NCBI GenBank assembly: GCA_024637115.1
Contig: JAGXFU010000011.1
Location: forward strand, 124,001-188,000
Source of the DNA: Actinomycetes bacterium
GTDB lineage: Bacteria; Actinomycetota; Coriobacteriia; Anaerosomatales; JAGXFU01
DNA length: 64,000 bases
Direction of reading: 5' to 3'
Numbering within the stretch: position 1 is the first letter of the stretch; each line of letters opens with the position of its first letter. The translations under genes were made by a program, and so were the position numbers. This document shows, in pieces, positions 18,526 to 27,889 of the stretch. A model generated the notes under the pieces. That model did not search any database and was not told where the DNA came from. It saw only the letters and a list, made by a program, of their open reading frames with translations.

Positions 18526-21048
18526 ACTATCGACTCGTACATCGAGAGTAGGACGAGGCAATCTCAGTTCGAAGGTCGACCCGTGCCCTTCGCGACTTCG
18601 CACGGTAATGTGACCACCATGAGCCCCCACGAACTGGCCAGCCACGAAAAGCCCCAGGCCAACCCCACCAAAGCTACGCGTACTCGTCATGTCTCGCTGA
18701 TGGAATGCCTCGAACAGTTCAGGTATCTGCTCGGCGTCAATTCCCACACCTTCATCAGAAACAGAAATCACGATCTCGGCACCGGTATCGTGAACAGCAA
18801 CGCTGACCGTCCCACCCTCCGGCGAGTACTTCACTGCATTGTCGAGCACGTTTCGAAGGGCCAGCGCCAGACGGCGAGCGTCGATATCAAGCGCGGGCAA
18901 ACCCTCATCGATGTCGAGGTGCAGCCGATGCCTATCGGAAAACTCAAATCCTTCAGAGATCTCCACCACGAAAGGACCGATTTCTCTGCGAGCCGTCTCG
19001 ATAACAACACCCTCGGCCTGGATCTGCGTGACCTCGAGCAACTGCTCCACGATGCTCTTCATACGTCTGCCGCTCGAACGAATGCTCTCAGTGGCAGCCC
19101 GCACCTTCTCAATCGGCAAGGCCTCGATAGATGCACCCAGCAGGTCGGCATAGCCGATAATCGTTGTCAGCGGCGTTCTCAGCTCGTGACTAACCATTGC
19201 CAGGAAGTCTGACTTGAGTTCCTCAAATCTGACTCGCTCACTCACATCCTGCTTGACGATGACTGCATGCGTCACCCGGCCATCGCTGTCGGGAACCGGA
19301 GAAATCGTCACATCTTCAACGTACTCGCTTCCATCGCGCGCCTGATTTCGAATCTCGGAGCGATACGGCGTTCCTGCGACCACCTGTTGCCATGCGTCGC
19401 GATACCTCGATTCGCGGTAGCCGATACCCTCAAACAGATTGGTGCCCTCCACCTCTTGTTTGGTCCACCCGGTCATGACCTCAAAGGCATGGTTCACCCA
19501 GCCAACACGTCCCGATACGTCCACAACGAGCACCGCGTTTGCAGCCGATTCCAAGGCCGCCGAACGCAGATTCAACTGCGCACGCGCATCGGCGTAGGCG
19601 AGCGCAACGCCAATTCGATCAGCAACATGACGCAAGCCCTCTGAGCGCCCGGCCCCAAACCCCTTGGCCGCGGGATTGAGCGCGCCAAAGAGCCCCAGAG
19701 TCTCCCCATGAGCCCTGATCGGCGCTGCGAATATGGAACGACCCCCATAGTCGGTAGCGAGTCGGCCAAACCGTGCGTCGGCGCCTGGCCCATCGAGCGG
19801 AAACACTCGCGCCTCGACTAGTTCGCTGAGATCATCCACCGGGCACGCACTGGCGGGATTCGCAACAAAGTACTCACCGAGTTGCGGAGAGGCTGGTCCT
19901 GCTGCCGAGGGAACCTCAATGGCCCCGTCGGGGCCCATGAGTGCCACCCATACTGCAGCCATACCGAACTCATCGGCAGCCTGAGCACACGCCCTGTCGA
20001 GTAGTTTGCTCTTGGGATAGTCGAGCAGCACCGCCAGGTCTACAACTCCGATCGCGCGGTCCGTGGCAGCGGACACAACCCGATCGGTCACGTCGGATGC
20101 GAATCCCAGCAGCCCGGTCGTTTCTCCGTCCGCGCCCTTCATCACAGCGAGGGACCACTCGAATACTCGCTCCTCGCCGGAGCGCATCACCCAGGAATTG
20201 ACGATGCCCCGTGCTCCCCCGCTGGCAAGAATCGCTTTGCGCAACTCACCTCGCAGTTCGCGGTCCTCAACTGGAGCAAAGAGCTCTATGAAATTCCGTC
20301 CGAGGATCTCGGCGGACTGATATCCGGAGATGCGCTCCGCTCCGGGATTGAATAGCGTGATGTCGCCGTCCACATCGGTCGCGTACATAAACACATCAGC
20401 CGTCGCGATGATCGAAGCTGTGAAGTCTCGTTCCTGTTTGAGCTCGACTTCGCGCTGTGTCCGTTCGGCGACTTCAGCACCCAACTCATCGATCAGTCGG
20501 CCCCGGGTCTCGACCTCGTCTGACAAGGCGGCCATCGTGTTCTCCAGCAATGCATTGGAGTGTTCGAGATCCAGCACTTTCTGTTCAAGCTTGTGCGCAA
20601 CACGATCGCTGTAGTCGCGCAACACCTCGACTTCGGTGCGCTCTGCCGGTTGGCGAGGCTGGATTGACCCGTCTGAAGTAAGACGCGCAATGACGTCAAT
20701 CAGTGTGTCGGAATCCACTGGTTTGCTCAGAAACTCATCTGCGCCAAGCTCGGTGGCAAAGGCTTCATCGGCGGGATCGTTGTATGAAGCTGTCATGAAG
20801 ACAAGTGGGATGGAGCGCAACGCCGGATCCTGTTTCCACTCCCGTGCCAACTGATACCCATCCATGACGGGCATCAGAATATCCGTCAGAACGATGTCTG
20901 GCGCGGCCTCACGCGCGCGGATAAGGGCTTCTTGCCCGTTGGACGCTTCGATAGCCTCATATCCGGCAGAAGCAACAATCAGGGACACAAGGTAACGGCC
21001 TGCATCGTCATCATCAACAACGAGCACTCTTAAGGGTGCAGCGCTCAC
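18406..21048 (-). CDS. Hybrid sensor kinase: REC-PAS-GAF-PAS-HisKA-HATPase
   Basis: An 880-residue soluble signalling protein. Order: receiver domain (about 1-125, phosphoacceptor Asp56 in LTDILMP), coiled coil (about 135-210), PAS (212-335), GAF-like (345-490), PAS (500-625), HisKA with the phosphorylated His in MVSHELRTPL near 650, and HATPase with the N box LRNVLDNAVKYSPEGG and G boxes DEGVGID and GVGLGLFVAG. No transmembrane segment. A C-terminal acidic tail of about 45 residues follows the ATPase domain; 39 of its codons lie antisense to the protease gene. It starts with GTG overlapping the response-regulator stop (GTGA). The N-terminal receiver could be phosphorylated by the neighbouring kinase. 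Ligand unknown. Confidence 0.93.
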   Translation of the reverse strand: MSAAPLRVLVVDDDDAGRYLVSLIVASAGYEAIEASNGQEALIRAREAAPDIVLTDILMPVMDGYQLAREWKQDPALRSIPLVFMTASYNDPADEAFATELGADEFLSKPVDSDTLIDVIARLTSDGSIQPRQPAERTEVEVLRDYSDRVAHKLEQKVLDLEHSNALLENTMAALSDEVETRGRLIDELGAEVAERTQREVELKQERDFTASIIATADVFMYATDVDGDITLFNPGAERISGYQSAEILGRNFIELFAPVEDRELRGELRKAILASGGARGIVNSWVMRSGEERVFEWSLAVMKGADGETTGLLGFASDVTDRVVSAATDRAIGVVDLAVLLDYPKSKLLDRACAQAADEFGMAAVWVALMGPDGAIEVPSAAGPASPQLGEYFVANPASACPVDDLSELVEARVFPLDGPGADARFGRLATDYGGRSIFAAPIRAHGETLGLFGALNPAAKGFGAGRSEGLRHVADRIGVALAYADARAQLNLRSAALESAANAVLVVDVSGRVGWVNHAFEVMTGWTKQEVEGTNLFEGIGYRESRYRDAWQQVVAGTPYRSEIRNQARDGSEYVEDVTISPVPDSDGRVTHAVIVKQDVSERVRFEELKSDFLAMVSHELRTPLTTIIGYADLLGASIEALPIEKVRAATESIRSSGRRMKSIVEQLLEVTQIQAEGVVIETARREIGPFVVEISEGFEFSDRHRLHLDIDEGLPALDIDARRLALALRNVLDNAVKYSPEGGTVSVAVHDTGAEIVISVSDEGVGIDAEQIPELFEAFHQRDMTSTRSFGGVGLGLFVAGQFVGAHGGHITVRSREGHGSTFELRLPRPTLDVRVDSLGSAESVEDVELEIVGDDRTSPVDSDGAESAPSHIEPAG

Positions 21049-21407
21049 GTGATGTACTGTTCGACTTGACCCACGAATGTCTCAGGGTCGATGGGCTTTG
21101 AGATGTATCCGTCGCATCCTGCTTCGAGGATGGACTCGCGATCACCCTTCATCGAATAGGCGGTGAGCGCGATTATCGGCGCAGTGACCCCATGCTCCGT
21201 CTTGAGCGTCCGGGTTGCGGCCCACCCGTCCATTCTGGGTAGCAGCATGTCCATCAGAATGAGATCGGGATTGGCCTCGATCGCTACTTCGATCGCGTGT
21301 ATACCATCAGTCGCAACCACAATCTCGTATCCAGCCCTCTCCAGGAGAAACTGGACCAGGTAGAGATTCTGCGGATCGTCCTCAACAACCAGAATACGAA
21401 CGGACAT
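21045..21407 (-). CDS. Single-domain response regulator (CheY/DivK-like)
   Basis: A 120-residue receiver with no output domain. The acidic pair ED-D lies at the N-terminus, phosphoacceptor Asp53 in LILMDMLLPRMDG, the conserved Thr in IIALTAYSMKGD and Lys in GYISKPIDP. The pattern is closest to DivK-type receivers that act by protein-protein contact or as phosphorelay intermediates. It overlaps the upstream kinase stop by 1 nt (TGATG) and the downstream hybrid kinase by 4 nt, so the three are made together. Confidence 0.95.
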   Translation of the reverse strand: MSVRILVVEDDPQNLYLVQFLLERAGYEIVVATDGIHAIEVAIEANPDLILMDMLLPRMDGWAATRTLKTEHGVTAPIIALTAYSMKGDRESILEAGCDGYISKPIDPETFVGQVEQYIT

Positions 21408-22915
21408 CAGTCCGCCTCCTTGGCTCGCTTGTTCTCGCGCTCACGCCGTATATATCCCCCAGACAGGCGTTTGGCTACGCTATGCCCTGACACGCGAACA
21501 CCCTCCTTGTAGGCGGCCAAGATACAGATTGAGAATAGTGAGCCCACACCGACCTCACTACGAACGAGAATATCGCCACCGAGCATCCGGGCTAATCGAC
21601 GAGAGATTGCCAATCCAAGTCCCGTACCCTTGAGTCTCTCATCGGCAGTTCTGTTCGCCTGGATGAATTGATCAAAGATCTGTGGCTGATCCTCCCGTCC
21701 GATTCCCACACCCGAATCACTCACGTCGATACACACAGCGGGACCGTCAATCTCCGCAAACACATGCACAACCCCTGCATCCGTGAAATTCACCGCATTG
21801 CCCACGATGTTGAGGAGTATCTGATTGAGTTTAGTGCGATCAGTGTAGACCGACATCGACTCAGCACCGATTGTGGCGTCAAGCTTGATGCCCTTCTCGT
21901 CTGCGGCGATTCGGAATGACTCGACTGCGGTCTGAACCATCTCGCAGAGATCGAAGGTAACGGGTACTACATCAAGTTTCCCCGCTTCAATCTTTGAGAG
22001 GTCAAGGATGTCATTGATCAATTCAAGCAAGTGTTTGCCTGCGCGGTACACCATAGTGAGTTGCTTTTCCTGCTCTTTGGCGAGCGGACCCCCAAGTCCC
22101 TGCAAGAGCGCGCCCGAGAACCCGATAATGGAGTTGAGGGGTGTTCTGAGCTCATGGCTCATGTTCGCCAGAAACTCACTTTTGATCTGGGTGGCTCGCT
22201 CGAGTCGTTCATTCGCGAGATGCAATTCGTCCGTACGCTCCTCTACCAGCTCCTCCAGCCGACTGTGATGTTCTTCAAGCTCGCGTTCGGCCTCAAGCTG
22301 CGATGAGATATCAACATACAGGGCCACTCCACCCTCGAATTGACCCTCAGGCGAGCGAAAGGCAGCAGTGGTAAAGAGGACTTCGATCTTGGCGCCATCT
22401 TTACGCAGTCGCTTGGTCCGTTCAGGATGAACAACCCTCCCAGAGTGGAGGGATGCATACATTTGGGCGAACTCCTCGCGCTGGTCTACAGGAACAAGAG
22501 GATTGAACGCCCCGACCACTTCTTGGGCGACCCATCCAAACAGGCGCTCGGCCTCAGGGTTCCACGTATCAACCGTGCCGTTCTGGTCCACTCCCACAAT
22601 CGCGATCGGGGCGCTATCGATGAGCGCCTGCAAGCGCGCGGCCGACTGACCCAATTCACGCTCTCTGGCCGAAAGCGAGACCATAGCCTCTGTTCTTTCG
22701 GCCTGGGCAAGATGCAGCCGCCGTTCGCGTACTGCTAATCCGGAGAACAAGGCGAGGGCGGTAACCAGAACGAATCCGAAACCTTTGAGCGACTGGTACA
22801 GGGGGGCAGTGAGTCCAAGCACACCAAAGAGGGTATCGCTCGAAAGAATCCAGACCATCGCTATGACCGAGTAGAGAACGGCCACACGTGCGGCAGATTT
22901 CACGATCGCCCCCAC
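21407..22915 (-). CDS. Membrane sensor histidine kinase with PAS domain
   Basis: A 502-residue kinase. Two transmembrane helices lie at about residues 8-30 and 42-62 with almost no outside loop. A coiled coil and a PAS domain (about 92-215) follow, then a second coiled coil (EERTDELHLANERLERA), HisKA with NMSHELRTPLNSI near 270, and HATPase with LNQILLNIVGNAVNFT and GTGLGLAISRRLARMLGG. The short extracellular part suggests it senses something in the membrane or cytoplasm. Start GTG 22915; GTG 22903, preceded by GGGGG, is an alternative. Confidence 0.92.
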   Translation of the reverse strand: MGAIVKSAARVAVLYSVIAMVWILSSDTLFGVLGLTAPLYQSLKGFGFVLVTALALFSGLAVRERRLHLAQAERTEAMVSLSARERELGQSAARLQALIDSAPIAIVGVDQNGTVDTWNPEAERLFGWVAQEVVGAFNPLVPVDQREEFAQMYASLHSGRVVHPERTKRLRKDGAKIEVLFTTAAFRSPEGQFEGGVALYVDISSQLEAERELEEHHSRLEELVEERTDELHLANERLERATQIKSEFLANMSHELRTPLNSIIGFSGALLQGLGGPLAKEQEKQLTMVYRAGKHLLELINDILDLSKIEAGKLDVVPVTFDLCEMVQTAVESFRIAADEKGIKLDATIGAESMSVYTDRTKLNQILLNIVGNAVNFTDAGVVHVFAEIDGPAVCIDVSDSGVGIGREDQPQIFDQFIQANRTADERLKGTGLGLAISRRLARMLGGDILVRSEVGVGSLFSICILAAYKEGVRVSGHSVAKRLSGGYIRRERENKRAKEAD

Positions 22916-22964
22916 TGACTCATGTCATAGGCACCAAACGGTCGCAAGTACCAGTCCTTATCTG

Positions 22965-23975
22965 CTAGATACCCCGTTTGGCACTAGCCAGCAATTCAAA
23001 GACTTCGTCTCCGGCTTCGGTGCGTCCCATCGAATCGGGCTCGATGCTGTCCAGAATCGCAGATAGATCCTCTGGGGGCGGGTCAACGAACGCGAGCTCC
23101 TCGCCTGTTCGCGGATGCGTGAACGCAATACGATGCGAATGGAGAAACTGGCGCTCGAGTCCCCGGTCAGCCTTCACGTTGCTCTTTCCATATGTCTGAT
23201 CCCCAACGCATGGGTGATCGATGTACGCCATGTGGACACGAATCTGATGGGTACGACCGGTGTACAGCTTGCACTCGATCAAGGTGTAGCCATCATCTCG
23301 TGTCCCGGCCATGTAACGCTCGAGTACCCGGAACGTGGTCACAGCCTGCTTTGCGTGCGGCGAATCGACAACTGCCATCTTGATACGATCTTTGGGATCA
23401 CGGCCTAGCGGTGCATCGATGATCCCTGTATCCGGAGCGATGTACCCGTGCACCAACGTGAGATAGCGACGGTCTACGGCGCGAATCTTGATTGCCTCAG
23501 AAAGTGCGGCCTGAGCGTGGTCATTCTTAGCCGCAAGCATCAGCCCGGAAGTATCCTTGTCCAGCCGATGGACGATTCCCGGACGATCCTCCCCTTGCAG
23601 CGTGCCGAGCCGGTCGCTATGGGCAAGCAACGCATTTACCAGCGTGCCGCTCCAATTGCCATGGGCGGGATGAACAACAAGATCGGCCTGTTTTGAGAGC
23701 ACGATCAAGTCGGAATCCTCATATCGGATGTCGAGGGGGATGTGCTCCGCTTCAAGATCACCGCGGTCATACGGCGGAATCTCGATGGTAATATGCTCAC
23801 CCGCACGAGTCACATGTCGCTTATTGACCGGCTTGTGATTGACATGAACGTTGCCCTCCTCGATAAGGCGAGCAGCAGAGGATCGAGACGCAATGAACTC
23901 GAATCCTCCCAAGAGCTTATCAAGCCGCTCTCCAGATTCGTCGGCCGCTACCGTGTGCTCATGGAACTCGCTCAT
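22965..23975 (-). CDS. rluD: RluA/RluD-family 23S rRNA pseudouridine synthase
   Basis: A 336-residue enzyme. An S4 RNA-binding domain (about 14-75) precedes the catalytic domain with the family motif HRLDKDTSGLML carrying the catalytic Asp, then the GRTHQIRVHMAYIDHP motif. RluD-type enzymes modify helix 69 of 23S rRNA; which uridines this one modifies is inferred from the family. It starts with ATGA overlapping the lspA stop, the usual lspA-rluD pair in Gram-positive division clusters. Confidence 0.9.
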   Translation of the reverse strand: MSEFHEHTVAADESGERLDKLLGGFEFIASRSSAARLIEEGNVHVNHKPVNKRHVTRAGEHITIEIPPYDRGDLEAEHIPLDIRYEDSDLIVLSKQADLVVHPAHGNWSGTLVNALLAHSDRLGTLQGEDRPGIVHRLDKDTSGLMLAAKNDHAQAALSEAIKIRAVDRRYLTLVHGYIAPDTGIIDAPLGRDPKDRIKMAVVDSPHAKQAVTTFRVLERYMAGTRDDGYTLIECKLYTGRTHQIRVHMAYIDHPCVGDQTYGKSNVKADRGLERQFLHSHRIAFTHPRTGEELAFVDPPPEDLSAILDSIEPDSMGRTEAGDEVFELLASAKRGI

Positions 23976-24580
23976 ATCACGTCCTCGGCTTCTTCGCCCG
24001 CAACACGTTCATCTTGTGTCTCCTCGACTGATTCAGGGCCAAACGAGGATTCAACAGCGGGTATGGTATCTATCTCCTCAGAAGCCTCCGGGACAAACAC
24101 GATCCAGACCATGAGCATAACGACACCAATGAATATCGCGCTGTCCGCCACGTTGAATACAGGAAAGTGGCGCGCAAAGACATCAATGAAGTCGGTTACC
24201 AGATGCGGAGGAGTCACGCGATCGATCAAGTTGCCAAGTGCGCCGGCCCCGACAAAGCCAAGGGATACTGCCAGCCATGATGATCGCGGTCTGCGTCGCC
24301 ACCAGAATACCGCGATGCCGACCAGCACAAGGATTCCGGTAAGCATGAATACTGATTGCCTGCCAGGGAACAGGCCGAACGCAGCGCCTTCATTTCGCAC
24401 GTACGTGATATCCAGGATCCCGCTCCAGAGCGAGATCGACTCTCCCGGGAACATCGTTGACCGGATGAGCGCCTTCGAGAGTTGATCAAGAATGATGGCG
24501 AACGCGAGCGTAGCCAGGAACAGCAATCCTGGACGCTCGGTCTCTAACGTGACTCTTCTTCTGATTTGCACGAGATGCAA
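23972..24580 (-). CDS. lspA: Lipoprotein signal peptidase (signal peptidase II)
   Basis: Up to 202 residues with four membrane helices. The catalytic aspartates are in GALGNLIDRV and FNVADSAIFIG, and the TYVRNEGAAFGL motif precedes them. It cleaves the signal peptides of lipoproteins, of which the window encodes three (PstS, the BMP protein and the DUF4349 protein). After the last helix there is an unusual acidic tail of about 40 residues. The start is uncertain: TTG at 24580 or GTG at 24571, both inside the end of the TraR-like gene, neither with a clear ribosome-binding site. Confidence 0.92.
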   Translation of the reverse strand: MHLVQIRRRVTLETERPGLLFLATLAFAIILDQLSKALIRSTMFPGESISLWSGILDITYVRNEGAAFGLFPGRQSVFMLTGILVLVGIAVFWWRRRPRSSWLAVSLGFVGAGALGNLIDRVTPPHLVTDFIDVFARHFPVFNVADSAIFIGVVMLMVWIVFVPEASEEIDTIPAVESSFGPESVEETQDERVAGEEAEDVI

Positions 24581-24909
24581 AGGGTCGCAGTCGGCATTGC
24601 CTCAAGTCGCTCGTCACTGATCAGAGTGCCGCACTTCTCACAGCGGGAGTACTCGCCTTCGTCGATGCGCGTGATCGCATGGTCTACGGCGGTCAGCGCG
24701 GTGCGGAGATTCTCCTCAAGTGATATGTCCAACTCACGGGCGAACGTTGCGGTTCCCTGATCTGCCATGTGGTCCCGATAGTTGTTCTCGCCGCTCGCTT
24801 CGGAAAGAGCTTCACGTCCCTCACGCTCGGACTGTTCAACCTCGGCTTTCAGCCGCTCCCGCTCCGCCTCCAGGCGCCCGCGAAATGCATTGAGCGTGGC
24901 TTTCTTCAT
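24544..24909 (-). CDS. TraR/DksA-family zinc-finger protein
   Basis: A protein of about 121 residues with a charged coiled coil (about 5-45) and a C-terminal zinc finger CEKCG...LCISC. The family includes DksA, which binds RNA polymerase through the secondary channel, but this short Gram-positive type next to lspA and ileS has no assigned role. The frame is open to 24990, but an ileS terminator lies at 24937-24960 inside that extension, so the start must be ATG 24909 or ATG 24933. The former fits the family N-terminus (MKKATLNAFRG). Confidence 0.85.
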   Translation of the reverse strand: MKKATLNAFRGRLEAERERLKAEVEQSEREGREALSEASGENNYRDHMADQGTATFARELDISLEENLRTALTAVDHAITRIDEGEYSRCEKCGTLISDERLEAMPTATLCISCKSEEESR

Positions 24910-24936
24910 CGGGAATGACCGTCCTCGCTTCATCTG

Positions 24937-24960
24937 AAAACGCCCGGACCTGTCCGGGCG
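24937..24960 (-). terminator. Terminator after ileS
   Basis: A perfect CGCCCGGAC/GTCCGGGCG stem with a 2-nt loop, followed by TTTT on the minus strand. It lies 81 nt beyond the ileS stop and just before the traR-like gene. Confidence 0.8.
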
Positions 24961-25041
24961 CTTTCGTGTCGTATAGAGAGATTGTACCACTCACAACCTG
25001 CCGAGGAACGCTCTCAGCGACTGCGAGCCTCCTGCCTATAA

Positions 25042-27849
25042 CTACCCAAGAGCCGTGAGTATATCTGCACACCGGACGCATACTCCGGAATCAGTGAGTT
25101 CCCGGTGATTCCAGCACCGTGGGCATTTCTCGCCGGAGGCGGGCACGACCGTAACCTGCAGTTCGGGACCCTCGACGACGGACAGGGACGCGACAATGAA
25201 CATATCGGCAAGAGCATCTAATCCCCGCGCTTTGAGAACGGCAGCAACATCAGCAGGAGCCGTGAGTGTCACAGACGCCTCCTGGCTCTTACCGACGATC
25301 TTGTCGTTTCGCGCCTCTTCAAGCGCCTTGGTGAGAATCTCCCGCGCTTCGAGCACGGTCCCGTACACAGAGCGAAGCTCCGCCACGTCATCTGCGTGTG
25401 CTTCGGCAACGGTCGCCGCGGGCCATCCCGCCAGCTGCACGCTCGCCGTGTCCGCGCGAAGCGCTGATGGGATGAACTGCCAGACCTCCTCGGCAGTGAA
25501 TGTGAGAATCGGCGCGACCACGCGCACCAGATCGAGAAGAATGGCGGCGAGCACAGTCTGGGCACTGCGTCGTGAGACGGAGTCCACACCATCGGAGTAG
25601 AGACGGTCCTTGAGTCCGTCGAGGTAGAACGAGCTCAGGTCGGTCACGCAATAGTTGAATACCGTGTGGTACACGGTATGAAACTTCCACTCGTCGTAGG
25701 CCTTCGTGACGCGCTCGACCACATCGGCCAAACGGACGAGAGCGTAGCGATCGATCTCAGGCATATCATGCCAGGCCACCCGCATGGACGGGTCGAAGTC
25801 CTCGAGATTGGACAGCAAGAAGCGGAACGTGTTGCGCATGCGACGATACGCATCACTCGTTCTTGCGAGGATGTCGTCGGAGATCGACACGTCCTGACTG
25901 TAGTCGGCTGCGGCCGCCCAGAGACGGATGATGTCGGCACCAGACTTTTCGATGATCTCCAGAGGAGATATCACGTTGCCAAGAGACTTGCTCATCTTGC
26001 GCCCGTCGCCGTCAACGATGAAACCATGCGTCAACACCGACTTGTACGGTGGTTCGCCGTATGCGCCGACTCCTGTGAGGAGCGCAGACTGGAACCAGCC
26101 GCGATGCTGGTCCGTGCCTTCAAGATACAACTCGGCTGGTCGGCGCAGGTCCGGACGCGCCTCAAGTACGCTCGTATGCGAGACGCCTGACTCCCACCAC
26201 ACATCCACGATGTCCTTTTCGGGCGCGAGTTCTAAGGATCCGCATCGGGGACACGCGGTGCCTGCAGGCAGATACTCCGATGGGTCCTTGATGAACCACG
26301 CATCGGCGCCTTCGGTCTCAAACAGATGGATGACCGCGTCGAAGGTGGCGTCGGTGGCCACCGTGTCTCCACACTTCGTGCAGGTAAACACGGGAATCGG
26401 CACGCCCCACGCGCGTTGACGCGAGATACACCAATCGGGTCTGTCGGTCACCATCGACTTGATGCGGTTCACCGACCAACTCGGAATCCACGTCACATCC
26501 TCGATCGCCTTGAGCGCACTCTCGCGGAGCGGCTCGACAGCGTCCAAAGCCTGATCCATGGAGACGAACCACTGTTCCGTGGCGCGGAAGATGACGGGCT
26601 GCTTGCAGCGCCAGCAGTGCGGGTAGCTGTGTGAGGTCTTCGTTGCGGCGGTCAGACTTCCGACCTCTTCAAGCCAGGCGATGATCTCCGGGTTGGCGTC
26701 TTTAACGCTCATTCCAGCAAAGCGACCCCCGCCTACATCGAACACTCCGTCATCATCGACGGGCATGGGTGAGGGCAAGCCGAACTTCTGACCGACCAGC
26801 CAGTCATCCTCGCCATGACCGGGAGCGGTGTGAACCGCGCCGGTACCGGTTGATAGTTCGACGTGATCACCGGTGATGATGACGCCCTCGACACCTTCAT
26901 GGATCGGCTGGGCATATTTCGCCCCTTCAAGCGCTGCGCCTTTCACGCGCACAGGCGTGCCGTCGCTTCCAGAGACGATCTCGTACGCTTCCCAGCCGGC
27001 TACTGAGGCGACTTGATCCACAAGTTCCTCGGCCATGATCAGGACCTCGTCACCTACGCGCACGCCGACGTAGTCGGCCTTAGCGGCGAGAGTGACGGCG
27101 ACGTTGGCCGGGAGCGTCCAGGGAGTCGTGGTCCAGATCAAGATCGCAACCCTATCACCTGAATCGGCGAACTCCGGGGGAGGTTCCGTGAACCGGAACT
27201 TCACGTAGATCGAATCGCTGACCTCGTCGGAGTACTCGATTTCAGCCTCTGCGAGAGCGGTCTTGCAACGCGTGCACCAGTGAATCGGCTTTGACCCCTT
27301 GTAGATCATGCCGCGGTTGTACATCTCTTTGAAGACCCTCACGTTTCCAGCCTCATAGGCCGGATTGAGAGTCAGGTAGGGATCCTCGAAGTCGCCCTGA
27401 ACTCCGAGACGTTTGAACTCCTCGGCCTGGATATCAACGAACTTGAGCGCATAGTAGCGACATTTTGTGCGCAGATCAGCCTGACTGATCTCAGCCATAC
27501 GCTCAGGTCCAAGGTTCTTCTCGACCTGGTGCTCAATCGGCTGACCGTGGCAATCCCAACCGGGCACGTAGGGCGCCCAGTAGCCGCGCATCGACTTGTA
27601 CTTGACCACGAGATCCTTGAAGACCTTGTTAAAGGCCGTACCCATGTGAATGTGACCGTTGGCGTACGGCGGACCGTCATGCAGGATGAACGTCTCGCCG
27701 CCTTCATTGAGCTCGAGGCGCTTGCGGTAGATGTCGTTGTCTTCCCAGAACTTGAGCCAGTCCGGTTCACGCTGCGCAAGATTCGCGCGCATCGGAAAAT
27801 CCGTCTGCGGGAGATTCATTGTGCTCTTGTAATCTGGCTTATCGCCCAT
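25042..27849 (-). CDS. ileS: Isoleucyl-tRNA synthetase
   Basis: A 935-residue class I synthetase charging tRNA-Ile. The HIGH motif appears as GHIHMGTA near residue 65, the editing domain occupies roughly 200-400, and the KMSKS motif is complete in GRKMSKSLGN near 610. The C-terminus holds zinc-binding cysteines: CPRCWNHR and a final CVRCADIL. The length and zinc site identify the bacterial IleS1 type. It is preceded by a T-box leader with an isoleucine specifier and followed by a terminator, so it is its own transcription unit. Confidence 0.98.
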   Translation of the reverse strand: MGDKPDYKSTMNLPQTDFPMRANLAQREPDWLKFWEDNDIYRKRLELNEGGETFILHDGPPYANGHIHMGTAFNKVFKDLVVKYKSMRGYWAPYVPGWDCHGQPIEHQVEKNLGPERMAEISQADLRTKCRYYALKFVDIQAEEFKRLGVQGDFEDPYLTLNPAYEAGNVRVFKEMYNRGMIYKGSKPIHWCTRCKTALAEAEIEYSDEVSDSIYVKFRFTEPPPEFADSGDRVAILIWTTTPWTLPANVAVTLAAKADYVGVRVGDEVLIMAEELVDQVASVAGWEAYEIVSGSDGTPVRVKGAALEGAKYAQPIHEGVEGVIITGDHVELSTGTGAVHTAPGHGEDDWLVGQKFGLPSPMPVDDDGVFDVGGGRFAGMSVKDANPEIIAWLEEVGSLTAATKTSHSYPHCWRCKQPVIFRATEQWFVSMDQALDAVEPLRESALKAIEDVTWIPSWSVNRIKSMVTDRPDWCISRQRAWGVPIPVFTCTKCGDTVATDATFDAVIHLFETEGADAWFIKDPSEYLPAGTACPRCGSLELAPEKDIVDVWWESGVSHTSVLEARPDLRRPAELYLEGTDQHRGWFQSALLTGVGAYGEPPYKSVLTHGFIVDGDGRKMSKSLGNVISPLEIIEKSGADIIRLWAAAADYSQDVSISDDILARTSDAYRRMRNTFRFLLSNLEDFDPSMRVAWHDMPEIDRYALVRLADVVERVTKAYDEWKFHTVYHTVFNYCVTDLSSFYLDGLKDRLYSDGVDSVSRRSAQTVLAAILLDLVRVVAPILTFTAEEVWQFIPSALRADTASVQLAGWPAATVAEAHADDVAELRSVYGTVLEAREILTKALEEARNDKIVGKSQEASVTLTAPADVAAVLKARGLDALADMFIVASLSVVEGPELQVTVVPASGEKCPRCWNHRELTDSGVCVRCADILTALG

Positions 27850-27889
27850 CTCTACCCTCTCGTCATCCGCGCTGTCCCGTGTTCGCGGG

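Noticed and set aside
24909-24990. Longer N-terminus for the TraR/DksA-like protein
   Set aside because: It would contain the ileS terminator and residues with no match to the family.
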